A DNA stretch of 64,000 bases, from NCBI GenBank assembly GCA_964007475.1, contig OZ023275.1, positions 15,851,829 to 15,915,828 of the forward strand, written 5' to 3'. This DNA comes from Hybos culiciformis. Taxonomy: Eukaryota; Arthropoda; Insecta; Diptera; Hybotidae. The position numbers and the translations under genes are program-made. This document shows, piece by piece, positions 12,977 through 25,556 of this stretch; the stretch's first letter is position 1; each line of letters starts with the position of its first letter. Below the pieces are notes generated by a model. That model was not told where the DNA came from and did no database searches. It saw only the letters and a program-made list of their open reading frames with translations.

Positions 12977-15900
12977 TGAAATGAACATTTTTTTTTTTGT
13001 CTTTTAAGTAATTTTTCCTTATCAAAAAAAAAAAAAAAAAAAAACAGGGGGAAAACCAAGTTTATTTTTTTTTTGTTTTGAATCTTAACACATTTTTAAC
13101 AAATACTAAAAAGGACAAAATAAGTGCACATATAGTTATTTATTGCTTGATATTTTAAAATCAATAAAATTATTATTATTATTATTTTTTTGTTTTAAAT
13201 TGGCTACACTAGTTGAAAATATACTTAACAGAACATTACCACAAACAGGTATCATCATCATTAAACATTGTGAATATGAGAATTGAATACTACATATATA
13301 ATAAAATAGGTGTACGTAAATTAAAAAAAACACAAAAACTTATTTACCTATGCATTATTTATATATATAATGTATAATATATAAATGTACACATAACTCG
13401 TATGTGGTGTAGACATATGGAGAAAATAATAATAATAAAAATTTGCTTGAAAAAATTATTTTTGATTTGTTTTTAAGATTCATATAAGATTTTTTTACGA
13501 GAGTTTTTCATTAATTTATCTAAATATTTACACACTGATTTTGAATGTATAAGAAAATAATTGATTAAAACAAAACATGAATTTTTCTACATATTACATT
13601 TATTTATTTGAGACATTAAAGATTATTGAAATAAATCGAACTAATCCTATAATCCTAATTTTTTTGCGCGTTAGAAGAAACGATTACAAAATAAGCTTTA
13701 AACAAGATTTTCAAATTATTTTGTGAATTTATATATTTACATACTTTAGAGATCTATGAATTATAATAATAAATTTCAGTATTAAAAAGTAAATAATTTT
13801 TGTTCAAAATTTGTAAATTTGGTGGTTGAAAAACTAGTTGCTTTTCCTTTTAATTATTTGTAAAATTGTGTAACAATGAATTATATTGTTGGACCCATTT
13901 GGTTAAATATAAAGTTAAATACTTTCTATTAGTCTCACAAATGTTAATAAATGTATGTAAACATCTTATATTTGTAATATAATGCCCTACTTATTAATAT
14001 TAAGTGATTTCTTTGTTTAGGAGGTTCCAATTGATAAATGAAATTCGAAAGAAACAGATTCACAAGTGTACCAACAAGATACAAGACAAAAAGTTTATTT
14101 TTCCTACTGTTAATCCCGTAGTTAAAGTTTTGAGGAAGAATTGTTCAAAATGTGTTATGATTTTCTATGAAGTGGCAACTTAAATGCACATAGTACGTTA
14201 TATTATACTATTAAATGCCTTGTCGAACGCCTTTGATATATATTGTGCACATTCGTTTGCCGTGGCAACGAAATTTGAGAGACGAGAACTATCTGAAGCG
14301 TTTTTAGTTTTTAATGATCCCTAGAATAGGAATTTAAGTACTTTATTTTAATTATATACGAAATATGTGAACTTTCGGAATTGATTTCAAGGTGCAAGAA
14401 ATTTTCAAATTTTGTACTAATGTGATCATATTTCTCATAATGAGGACTTAAAATTAAATGCAGTTTTTTTTTTAACAAATATTATCCAGTTTATTATTTA
14501 TAAAATAGTGTATCTATTTCATGTTTTGTATTTTTTTTTAAATTATTTTAGCTTTTATTTACAAAATAATGTATGTTATGTACATTGCTATTTACTTCTC
14601 TAAATCTAAAATAAACTAAATAACTTTATCAGTTGCGATAACAGACTTTTCACTTGTATAACATTTGGCTACAACTTTAGTTATATGTTACTAACAAATT
14701 GCCGTTAAATTTGATACATAGCGACTAAATTATTTTCATTTCATTTTTTTTTTTGTTTTCTCACAAAACTATGATGATGTCGTGTACGAATTATTACACC
14801 CTTGTGAATAATTTATAATGGTAGATATCATTTTCTAACAATGTTCTCAAGGTTTACTTAAAAGGCGCTGCACAAAAGAGATTATAAAAGTTCATTTCAA
14901 ATGTACCATGCAGTATGCTTACAACACTATTTGAGTGTTATCACAATTATATATAATGTACTATATAGTATATACCTATACCCTAAACAGAATAATTTTC
15001 TTTTGTGTTACTTTAATGTGGAAAAACATAAAACTAGAAAAATTAAAAAATAAGAAGGTATGTTTTAGTTTTTTATTTTTGTATATTTTATTTTATATAT
15101 TTCTTCACACTACTACTACAAAACGAATAATCAACATTTTTTAAGTATCATTTTCAGTTTTGATTCTTATAAAAGAAACGCCATTATTTTCTCTCGAAAA
15201 TTGAAGTGTAATTTGTTTTGATTATAACAATAGGACACAACTTTATATTTCTATGTTTATTATTTCTTTGCTGCAATTTAAAGTTTTTTATTTTTTATTT
15301 TTTTCATATTTATTTCATAAACATAATTTTGGTTCTTAAGTGATTACGATGACGTCCACGACGACGATGTCCGGACAAGAACTATTTATTTCATTTGACA
15401 GATTGGATTCAAATATAGACAAAATGATATTTTACTTATAGATCATATTTGACGAAAATTATATGTTAATTTATGTACATTATATAGTTAATATTCTATT
15501 TAATTGTCGTTCCTTTTCGATCCAGTTTATATAGGCCAACATAAAGTGCATTCAGGGAAATGACTTGAAATTTGATTTGGATGAGCGCCGATTAATATGC
15601 GGTGTCATTAACAAAATGACTTGAAGTTATCTGATAAGAACTAAAAAGACAAGTTCTGCACAAAATCAAACCTGAATTTTAGGAATTAAATCAAATAAAA
15701 TGTATTTTCTTAAAATTAAAAAAAGAATTTTGTTTTAATGAAATTTTTTAAAGATATTTTTTTAATAATAAATAATTCATTATTTGAAGCTCGGAGTGAT
15801 TTTAACTTTGTTTCCATTCTATCTAAGAATAACATTTCTTTGAGATTTTATTAGAAACTTTTAGGGTTCTACGACATAAACTCTTCGGAGGAACGCAATG

Positions 15901-18900
15901 GTTCAAAGATTTTTCAAAATATTTAACTAATAACATAATATTTTGAAATCCTATTTTTAAATTTTGTTGTGTTTCATTCAAAAATAAAATATGTATGTGT
16001 TTATGTATTGTTTTTATTAACTGAATGTTGTCATTATACAATTGATTTTGTTAGGTGGTATATAGAATTTTCAATCCATTTTAATTTGCATACGAACAAA
16101 ATGTAGATATTTATGTATATATCGTATATATAATTGTATATCTTCATTGAAAGGACAAATTTTCTTAAAAATAATTTTTTTAAATATTACTGTGAAATAG
16201 ATAAGATATATACTACTAACTAAATAACTAAGTATAAATGTAATGACGCAATTTTGGTTTTTTCCCAAATTACATCATCTATATTTTCTTCAGAACTAAT
16301 GAAAATGATTTCTGTATCATCCATCTATATAAGACAATTATTCGAAGGAATAGTGAAGTCAATTTCTTTTAATTTTTTTTTTATTAAATTACACCATTAA
16401 CTTTTTAAGATTTTTTCTGTATTTATCAAATTAAAGGTAAATCGTTGAAAAAAAAAATTTAAATGAAAATAATTAAGTTTTTGAAAATATCTGAAAGTGT
16501 TATTTCTATTCTACGTCCTTTATGTTAGCTTTTTTGATTTTTGTGATATATTATATAAGCTTGAATATATTTAATTCTATTTTTAATATTCATCGACACA
16601 TTCCAAAATACGAACAAAATATTGGAATAATGAAGGCTTTTGATCCTCGAACATAACTATTTTTTTTTGTGTAATAACTATCTTGAAAAACAAAAGCTAT
16701 TACATTCTCATATTTTTTTTCATATACTATTATTTCAGAGCTTTATTTTATGCAAGAAAATATGCACATGAGGGTTAAGCTATCTATATCAGATATTCTA
16801 ATTGGTGACACATATGCATCGATTTTCTAGAAATTATTAACAAAAATTTATTACGTGGTTGTTTGATCTTCAAATATCCAGATTTTTACTTTTGGCTCCA
16901 AATTATGATGAAATCTATAAAAAAAATGAATTAAAATATAACTTGGAAGCATTTGTTTTTTATGACACATTATGTACATGATGTTTTATATTAGCAAGAT
17001 ATATATTACTTTTCTACATTTTAATTTTATGTTAAGTTCTAGGATAAAATATTTTTTTTTTGATGAATTGCCAGTATTTACATTAAGCTGACCATCGAAT
17101 ATTTATTTTATTGTTTTCGAAGAAAAAAATTTTTATGCTTTAAAAGGATATATCCATGTAAATCTGATTTCATAAAAGGAGCGTAGCAGAATTCAATTCT
17201 TTTAAATGCATATGTAAATATTCATATAATTATTACATTAATGCATACAACTTGTATATAAAATTTATATTCTTTATTTTACAATCGTATATAGAGTAAG
17301 TAGGATTACTATATTTAATTTTAATTCCTTTTAAACATACCTACTCTAAATTATGTGGCCAAAGAAGATTTTCAAATAATAATTAGAATGGATTTTTTTA
17401 ATTGAAAGCATAATAATCAATAACATAAAGTTCTTTTATTTTTTAAAGAAATAAAATGTTGCAAATTAGGATGTTAATACCTGGTGTTAATTAAGTACTT
17501 AAATTAAATATAATACTTATACAATAATAATAATTATGCAAAATATATGTTAGTATATATACACATAAATTGTAAGGAATATTATTGCTACTGCAATATA
17601 AAAATAGAGCATAGTTTTATTATTTTTATTATTATTATTATTGTTAAAGAAAAATCTTATGGTGGGAATGTTTAATCGCGTGCTGATAAACTTTAATCCG
17701 CATTTGGCTCATGAATATTTATTTTTTTTGTTGAAAAATATTATGTTAAATATTTGTGTATACATAAATGTATATAAATATTATAAATATACATTTCTAC
17801 AACTAATATATACATATACATACATGTACTTTTTCTTTAATAAAACAGGAGACATTACATATTCAATTAATATTCCTTATATATTTATTAAAAAGACATA
17901 TCTTTCATTTAGTTTTAACTTTTAGGTTCATGCAATTATAATATAAATTTTTATATTTTTTTTTTTCCAAAATATTTATTTAAAATATCCTTAAAGTTTG
18001 GCTTATTTTATATATATATGTATAATTTAATAATAATAATAATAATAGGGGTAAATGAATTTTTTAGGGCAAATTATTCGTTGCCAACTGAACTATTAAA
18101 TTAATTCAAAAATAAGGAAAATTATTTTTGAATTTTTTGATAGTGAAGTAATTATAGAGGATTTATGATAATAGTTATATTGAAAGAATAATGGTTTGCC
18201 TATATATAAACTTTAATAATGAATAAAAATTGAAAATGCTGGAAAAATTATACGTTTGTGAACAAAGTACATACATAAAATATAATAAATATATACTTAT
18301 AATGTACAAAAATGTAGGTATTAGTGTTATAAATTCTATGTATATAGTTAATACTAATCTAGATTTAAAATGTACTTTATGGAGGTATACTTTATATTTA
18401 TGTATATATGTTGTATACTATATCAATTATAATGTCAATGTACGATTTGTTCAAATATGAAAACATACATCCCTAGAAGGTCACAATAAGGTTCCGTTTT
18501 GTTTTTATACGTATACTTTCTTGATTAATTACACAATTTTTGGATGTCCATCTCATCATAAGTAATAAATTGAATAATTGTAGTTTACCTTTTTCAAAAT
18601 ATTTTTTTTGAATCTCAATTTAAGAACTTACATAACTCTTTTGTTAAAATTCTTCACTCGCGGATGATATCCGTAATCTTATAATAGAGGTAATAGTAAT
18701 TGAAACATTTGGTCGTTATTCCGATTTGTAATTAATTTATTTTATATTATGTAGTTGCTTGGCAGTTTTTAATGCAGGCCTTAACCAAATATAGAGTACG
18801 ACATAATTTCTGCACATAAATTTATCATTTACGATTTATGGAAGTTTATTTATTTAATAATATAAACTATAATACTGAAGAAAGAAAAGATAAATATAAT

Positions 18901-20116
18901 TTTAGATAATGAAAATAATGTAGTGTCAAATTATCTATAAATTTTGGCTTAGTGGAATGTCCTAACTCTATATAACTTTTTGAGTAACATAACTTAAATT
19001 TATTACAATTTTTTCTGCTTTAATTAAATTTTGTATCTGTTAAAATTGTGTGTGTTTTGGGTTAGCGATGAATAGAATTCATTTATAAAAATTTCGAGAT
19101 AATTTTAAAATGATGTTAATTCATCAATATCTTCCTGTTGACGAAAGTTTTAAAAAGATGGCCGTTAAGAGTCTATGGGAATTCAAATATTTTCGTGATA
19201 AAGTTTGCTTTATATAAATGTAATTAATTGGATTTTTCGAAGGAAATGCAATTTGGTTTATTTTTTACATTTTATGCACAGTGACATTTGATAAAATTTC
19301 GATAATATTGTATTCAAAAATAATAAACTTTATAATAAACTTTATAATTGCAAGAATTTATTGACCATTATTATTTTGGTTTTTAATACTTATTTGATTT
19401 AAAAACACAATTCAGTTATTGAATCTTGATAAAATGTTTAATTTTCGAAATAATATTTGTCTTTTGTTACATGAAGGTTAAAAAAGATAATGAAGCAATT
19501 TAAAAAAAAGTGTTTAATAAAGTTAAAAGTGTTCTTTTTCATGAGTTCTTTTGTGCTGCAGACCAAACGACGACAAAAATTGAATTGGTTATCCTATTAT
19601 AGTGTGAAACATTTTTTTGCAATTATTTTATTAACAGAAAAAACAAATACAAAATATCAAATATAGACGAGTTTATATGTTCTATGTACAAAATAAATCT
19701 GTAGTTGTTCTCAAATTACTCCAACCTAACGAATCATTAGATAGAATCTAGATTCAAGTCTTGTTAACACTTTGACGTTAAATCGATACAAATTTTCAAA
19801 TAACGTTCTCATTCATTTTAGTTTTGTTTAAAAATCTATGCTATAATTGTGGTTACCATTTTTTATTTCCAGGCCTGTCTTTTTTATCTTTTATTTAAAA
19901 TTTAGGTATTTCAACCTTCTGTAAAAAAATATGTATGTATTTGTCCACCACGTACAGTCCATTAATTTATCCCATTACTTTAATCTGATTTCATAATTTG
20001 AAAATAATCCATATACGGAAATAAAACTTTGCAGTTATACTATTTTTTGGAATTATTTCTAACTAGCTATATAATGTTTATAAGTGTTGTTAATATATTT
20101 TTTGTTCTATTTTTAG

Positions 20117-20435
20117 GTTAGCAGCAGCTCAGGAAGCGGCGCTTGCAGGACAGCAGCAGGGAACTACAAGCGGGGGGCGTTGGGATCGAAAGGGAGCCCA
20201 TCGCTTAGCTGATAGAATGGGTGGCCCAAAAGGAGGGGGTAAGCCAGTAGGGAAGCCTCCTACATCACTTTTTATCCTCACCGAGGAAAATCCAATTAGA
20301 AAATATACTAGATTTATAATAGAATGGCCGCCCTTCGAGTATGCTGTGTTATTGACAATCATTGCTAATTGCGTAGTGTTGGCATTAGAAGAGCATTTGC
20401 CGGCTGGTGACAAGACAGAATTAGCTAAAAAACTG
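20117..20435 (+). CDS. cac: cac exon: N-terminal tail and IS1
   Basis: Its first G completes Met63, followed by residues 64-169. It begins [15 protein letters not shown] and continues through a Gly/Lys-rich tail ([15 protein letters not shown]) into [24 protein letters not shown]1 follows at about residues 136-157 ([18 protein letters not shown]), and the exon ends [11 protein letters not shown]. The acceptor is TTTTTAG|G at 20116 and the donor CTG|GTAAAT at 20436. An internal in-frame ATG at 20217 (MGGPK) matches the start of the shorter Cacophony N-terminus as I recall it, so transcripts lacking the 1271 exon could begin there. GC content is well above the introns. Phase is 2 in, 0 out. Confidence 0.95.
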
Positions 20436-20720
20436 GTAAATTAAAACATTAATTTATGTATAAATATAAGTATATAACTAATATTTTTTAGTGTTCCACA
20501 AATAGGCATTCCCCCGAAAAGAATTTAAAATACTGAATTTCAAATTCCTAATGTATTTTGTTATTGAGAATTTCAAAAACACGTCCCAGAGAATTTCAAA
20601 TTCTTTTCCGGTGAACGCCGAATGTTTTTTATAAAATATACTATATTTAGTAAGCCTCTGATAGAGAAAGACGTATTTATATATATTTAGTTTACTTTAT
20701 TCTTATTCTTTTAATTTTAG

Positions 20721-20860
20721 GAAAGAACAGAAGTCTACTTTTTGGCGATTTTCTGTGTGGAAGCATCGCTAAAAATCCTTGCCTTAGGGTTTGTTCTACA
20801 TAAACACTCCTACCTCAGGAATATATGGAACATAATGGATTTTTTTGTTGTAGTGACGGG
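20721..20860 (+). CDS. cac: cac exon: IS2 and start of IS3
   Basis: Encodes residues 170-215 and two bases of codon 216. [19 protein letters not shown] forms IS2, with its acidic residue in FCVEASLK. Next come [15 protein letters not shown] and the beginning of IS3 ([13 protein letters not shown]). The acceptor is ATTTTAG|GAA at 20720 and the donor GG|GTAAAT at 20861. The exon ends within a Gly codon (GG-N). Both candidate IS4 exons downstream supply one base to complete it, so either can follow without a frame change. The IS2 acidic residue and IS3 aspartate are the usual gating-charge-transfer positions of the voltage sensor. Confidence 0.95.
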
Positions 20861-20975
20861 GTAAATATATTATTTGTATATATCTAATTCTATAATTTTA
20901 TTATTTAAATAAAAAAAAAAACAAAAAAAAAAAACAACAAAAAATTATAATAATAATAATTTTAAATAAATTTAG

Positions 20976-21076
20976 TTCCATGACGGTTTTTGCTGAGGCA
21001 AATGTTGATGTTGATCTACGCATGTTGCGGTCATTTCGTGTCCTTAGGCCTCTCAAGCTAGTTTCTAGAATACCAA
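20976..21076 (+). CDS. cac: cac alternative exon IS4-a: voltage sensor
   Basis: First of two alternative IS4 exons, 101 nt encoding 33 residues between split codons. It gives a short outer loop (SMTVFAEANVDVD) and the sensor [20 protein letters not shown]. The S4 carries Arg at every third position (R-R-R-R-K). The acceptor is TTTAG|T at 20975 and the donor A|GTAAGA at 21077. Phase is 2 in, 1 out, identical to the partner at 24312. It differs from the partner in a loop eight residues shorter, in MLRSF versus TLRAI within S4, and in Arg replacing Gly in the S4-S5 linker (VSRIPS versus VSGIPS). Because 101 is not a multiple of three, using both or neither exon shifts the frame. Drosophila cac is known to have an equivalent IS4 pair. 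Confidence 0.9.
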
Positions 21077-23336
21077 GTAAGACGTCCGAGTGCTCAACCA
21101 GGAGTGCCATTAAGTAGGAATTAAATTCGCAGAAATCTGATCTTAAATAAATGTTTTATCAGTGTTTTTTTTTTTTTTTTTAATTATCATAAAATTTAGG
21201 CCATAGTTGTTGGAAAATATTTGCTAGAAATATTTCTCTATTGATACTCCAATAAATCTAATAAAAAAAAAAAAAATTTTTAAATTGATTGTCAAAGAAA
21301 AATGTTTTTGTTGAAAAACTTTTAGCAAAAAATCTGTCACTCACGCAATATTTTATAAACCTAATTTTATATAGATTATTATAATGTCAAATTATTCACA
21401 AAAAAAAAAAAATTAATACTTGATGAGTATTATTTAATTTAATAACTCATTTTGAACTCACTAATTATTAAAGCCCATGATCAGTCCTTCTAATGAACGA
21501 TATTTCAACTAAGAAAAATAATTGAGTGAAGTTTTATTTAAATAAATAGCACTAAATAAAACTTCAACGGTTAAGCCTATACAAACCTTCTAATCATTCT
21601 ATAATATTATTTGAGTATCAATATTAACATATAGTGATATCTTTGTCCCATTTTTTAGACGCAAATATATCAAATCATTCAAATACTTATACTTTTAGCT
21701 AGTTCTAATTTAGTAAAGATAAAATTAAAATTATCTCTCATAATAAAATATTAAATAGAAAAATATAGTCCTTTCAGCTAAAGAAGTAATCTTTAAAAAA
21801 ATTAGATAATCAACAAATTTATTTTAATATTTATACTTTGATCAATTTAGGCTAAATATTTAGAATTAGTATGATAATTATTTTTTCGAAACCTTGAAGT
21901 ATTGTCTTAAAAAGCGGAACATAATTATAATATCTTATAACGAATTTCTTGGCATAATTTTCTATTATCATAGTTTTTATTGCACAATAATTGCACATTT
22001 CATGAATTAAACAAATAATAATTGAATTTGAGTTTTGGTTTATTAAGAAAAAAATATAAATTTAAATATAAACTAAAATTAAAATAATTTTTCCTTCTTT
22101 TTAAAATTCTAAATATGTATACCGAAAGTCCCATCTTTTTCGTGATTAACTGCTTAACATAAGTATAATATTTATTTATATAGTTATTATTTTAACTTCA
22201 AAAGCCTTATATTTATAGAATTTTAATTAAATAATTAGAAATTCGAACAGTAGTGATATAGCAAAACATAAATAAAGTATTCTTAATAATTTAGTAATAT
22301 TTAAAATAGTCAATATAGTAAATAGTATATATATTATTTAAGATGTCAAGGGTAATTTAGTTAAAGTAATGTTGTTTTACTGTAATGTTAAGCAATAGGA
22401 AATATAAATAAATAACATCGGAGAATGACAAAATTGATCGTCATTTTTAAAATATAAAACCCAATTTTTATTGGAAGATACGCAAAAGTAGATATCACAA
22501 AAGTTATATATTCGAAAAATAAACAACATAAGTTTAGATAATGTTTAATACGAAATTTCAAATATATGTTCTATATTGTTTTCTATATACACAAAATTAC
22601 AATATCAATTTTATTTAATTTATCTACTAAATTTTACCAGTGAGAGATCCCTTAATATTTTCATATAAATAATTTTTATAGGTCCGTATATAGTTAAATA
22701 AAATATGTAATTAATATAAAAATACTTTAATAACTTTAATGAAAAAAACAAAATTATTTATATAGTTATTTTGTTCTAAATAAAAATTCAGAAATGTAAT
22801 TCGTGTCATAAAATTACCCAATACGTCATGTGTTCATGAGGATCAATTTTCATTTTGAATCATACTATTTATAAAATGTTTGTTGAACTATAAATTATGT
22901 ACCATTCAATTCTTAAAATTTATAATATTGGTATATCATTACCATTAGAAAATATTTTATGCCCTAAATTTTACAAAACAAATAAAGAAAAATTGGTCTA
23001 GTCACAAAATCAATAAACTCTTTTGCACTCATTGCCAGATAAATTTTATACTACTCTGATTTAGATAGAAACCAAAGAAAACATAATATTTTTTTTTTTA
23101 TAATAAGGAATAGCATATTATTTTTTAATATTTTAATAATGATAAATAATTATACGTGTATATATATTAGATATACAAATATGTATTATTAGTTATACAT
23201 AAGTATGTATAAAAATTTATATACATATTAATTATATAAATAGATACTTATATAATATATAAATATATATTATAGAATTTTAAAAACAGTATGTAAACTA
23301 AAATGCTTAACTTTTTCAATATGAATATAGAACATT

Positions 23337-23367
<31 letters not shown>

Positions 23368-24311
23368 CATAAATCAATCAGGGGAACTAAATTCAGAAAT
23401 ATATTATGTTAAAGGGAAATCTATGTTGAGTACACATTAACGAGGTCATTAAAATTTTAAAAGTATAAATAAAATGTGTTTATGAAATTCATATACCTAC
23501 AGCATACTGTTTTAACATCAATAATAAATAATAAAATTTTATATACAGAACGACTGAAGACTGAATTATACATAAAAACTTAAGATTTTTAATCTGATGT
23601 CGTATTATTCTTATCCTACTTTTTATCACTTTCCAAGAGATTGATGTATCCAAAATTTTAATTGATAATTACATTATCTATTTCATTCAAATGTATGACA
23701 ACATTATAATTATATTATAAAATTATAATTATGTTGCCTTAAAAAAAAATTTACTTTAGGTGGAGTATAAGAATTCACTTTGACTTTTTACTGAATTTCG
23801 TATTACATAGAATGAACCATTGAGCCTTTGGATACCTTAGTTACATTTGAGAAATTCTACAGCGTCGTTGTGATATAAATCTTTGACAAATTAATGTGTT
23901 GTATGCACTTTAAATTAATTTTTAAAAATTAAAATTTATTTGAGATGCATAACCGAATTAGATCCAACGCAATAGATCAAAAGACGAGTTCTCCAAAAAA
24001 TCACTGTACTAATTAATGCATTCAAATTTATTATATGAAAAGTAAAATTTGAATTATAAAATTAAGTATCGCTATTTTATACTTACATTATAAATAATAT
24101 AGTTTTAGAATATAGATTTATTTTTAAAATTAATTACTAGTTATTAGTGCTCTTTTTCAAATAGTTTTTTTTTTTTCGTTTAATTTATTTTTATATTTCT
24201 TATTACATTTTGCTACAATAATTTGTCGCATATTAAAAAAAAATAAAAACAATAATTTCATAATGATCATTGCGTACATATTGTGATTGTGATCAAATAA
24301 AATAACATCAG
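21077..24311. other. Intron between the alternative IS4 exons; no gene seen
   Basis: About 3.2 kb of AT-rich sequence with a 26-base poly-A run at 23342-23367 and AT-rich dinucleotide stretches near 23156-23270. Any sequences that force exclusive use of the two IS4 exons would be expected here, but none was identified by eye. Confidence 0.5.
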
Positions 24312-24436
24312 GTTCATCACAATGTGGTTTAACAAGGGATCAGGCCCAGGAGAAGATGAGGGGCCTGAAGTAGATTTAAGAACATTAAGAGCCATTCGTG
24401 TGCTAAGGCCCTTAAAATTAGTTTCTGGAATTCCTA
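24312..24436 (+). CDS. cac: cac alternative exon IS4-b: voltage sensor
   Basis: Second IS4 exon, 125 nt encoding 41 residues between split codons. Its outer loop is longer and Gly/acidic-rich ([21 protein letters not shown]), followed by [20 protein letters not shown]. The acceptor is ACATCAG|G at 24311 and the donor A|GTGAGT at 24437. It shares phase with IS4-a and the same five positive S4 positions. It keeps the Gly of the S4-S5 linker usual in the family. In Drosophila the two IS4 forms differ in activation voltage and one is needed at release sites. Which of these exons corresponds to which fly form cannot be decided without an alignment. Confidence 0.92.
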
Positions 24437-25088
24437 GTGAGTAGAATTTAAAATTTTTGTAGTTTTTAGAGCTTCTTAGACAAGTTATAAACTAGTTCTA
24501 AATATATTTTTTTTTTAATTATGTAAAAAAAAATGTTTATAATTTTTGTAGCCAAATTCATAAGTTCATATTTTTTTGTTTTGAAGCAATTATTCAATAT
24601 CAACATTTTAGTAAAATTTGTATTAATTTAATCGAAGGCTTTCTAAAACCTTTGGCTTAAAACATTTAATCTATGTAATTGGAAAAGGAATTGATACTTT
24701 TGTTAAATTATTTGAAGTGTAAGATACAATTTATGATAGTATAAAAATTTGAAATTGAATAATTTGCTATGCCTGTACATCATTAAATATTCATTAGATG
24801 TAAAAGTAGCTGTCTCTTCAACTATACAAAATTATGTAGTGTATTGTGTCAGATTAATAATTTCCATTATTTTGAAGGCATAAGATGTGTCTAATCTAAG
24901 CTCACTTTCTTATTCTATAACAGTTGATTCTATTCAACGTTAAAGTGAGTTTAGAGCCGACCTTTTGTTACTGAAAAAGGTTGAACATAAAATGGAAATT
25001 AGCTTAAAGTAGGTTTCTTAATTATATTTAAAACATATTATTATCATAATAAACTAACAAAATCTTTTCTAAAAAAAAAATCAAATAG
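24437..25088. other. Intron; no confirmed exon
   Basis: Non-coding. A splice-like 21-nt segment at 24924-24944 (acceptor ATAACAG, donor GTGAGT) contains an in-frame TAA in the required phase and is not accepted as coding. Confidence 0.6.
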
Positions 25089-25244
25089 GTTTACAAGTAG
25101 TTTTAAAATCAATTATCAAAGCAATGGCACCGTTACTTCAAATCGGACTTTTGGTCTTATTTGCGATCGTTATATTTGCAATCATTGGACTCGAGTTCTA
25201 TTCGGGCGCACTTCATAAGACTTGTTATAGCATAGAAGATCCAA
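25089..25244 (+). CDS. cac: cac exon: IS4-S5 linker, IS5, start of pore region
   Basis: Encodes residues 259-309 between split codons. [18 protein letters not shown] is the S4-S5 linker. IS5 follows ([19 protein letters not shown]), then the extracellular turret ([14 protein letters not shown]) with a Cys. The acceptor is AAATAG|GT at 25088 and the donor A|GTAAAT at 25245. Phase is 1 in, 1 out. The sequence is nearly identical to insect Cacophony as I remember it, making this one of the most conserved segments in the window. Confidence 0.96.
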
Positions 25245-25326
25245 GTAAATATATACCTATTTTTTGATTCATAATTTTATCCATTGTTTCTGTAATAATT
25301 GTTTTTATTTTTTTTCTTAATTTTAG

Positions 25327-25556
25327 GTAAAATTGTAAAAGAAGGTGAAATGGAAACACCTTGTAATGCAGATAATGTATCTGTTACCGTTAATCAACAT
25401 ACAACGGCGTATCTTTGTAATTATAATACCAGTATGTGTTTAGAAAAATGGGACGGACCAAATTCTGGAATAACTAGTTTTGATAATATTGGCTTTGCCA
25501 TGTTAACTGTATTTCAGTGCATCACCATGGAAGGATGGACAGCAATACTGTATTGG
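25327..25556 (+). CDS. cac: cac exon: repeat I turret and pore loop
   Basis: Encodes residues 311-386. A Cys-containing turret (including [25 protein letters not shown]) is followed by the pore helix [16 protein letters not shown]. The selectivity-filter motif [12 protein letters not shown] comes next. The filter Glu codon is GAA at 25530-25532, the first of the EEEE ring that makes high-voltage-activated channels Ca2+-selective. The acceptor is AATTTTAG|GT at 25326 and the donor TGG|GTAAAT at 25557. Phase is 1 in, 0 out. NYNTS is a potential N-glycosylation sequon on the extracellular face. Confidence 0.96.

Larger units (their letters stand above)
9831..20116. other. Intron 1, remaining part; no gene seen
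   Basis: About 10 kb of AT-rich intron. It contains a 30-bp perfect palindrome (10674-10703), a larger hairpin (12899-12976), poly-A at 13024-13044, and somewhat GC-richer patches near 14215-14300, 15345-15380 and 15540-15600. Open frames up to 94 codons (for example at 17641 and 18230) encode Tyr/Ile/Lys-rich peptides of the kind expected from AT-rich noncoding DNA. None resembles a known protein. Confidence 0.5.

Noticed and set aside
17641..18460. Two Tyr/Ile/Asn-rich plus-strand frames in intron 1
   Set aside because: Typical of AT-rich noncoding DNA. No splice phase match to the channel and no homology recognised.
20129..20413. Minus-strand open frame of 94 codons
   Set aside because: Antisense shadow of the cac exon at 20117-20435. 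Its peptide has no recognisable similarity.
24924..24944. 21-nt exon-like segment between ATAACAG and GTGAGT in the intron after IS4-b
   Set aside because: In the required phase it contains an in-frame TAA. It could only be a poison exon, and nothing else supports it.
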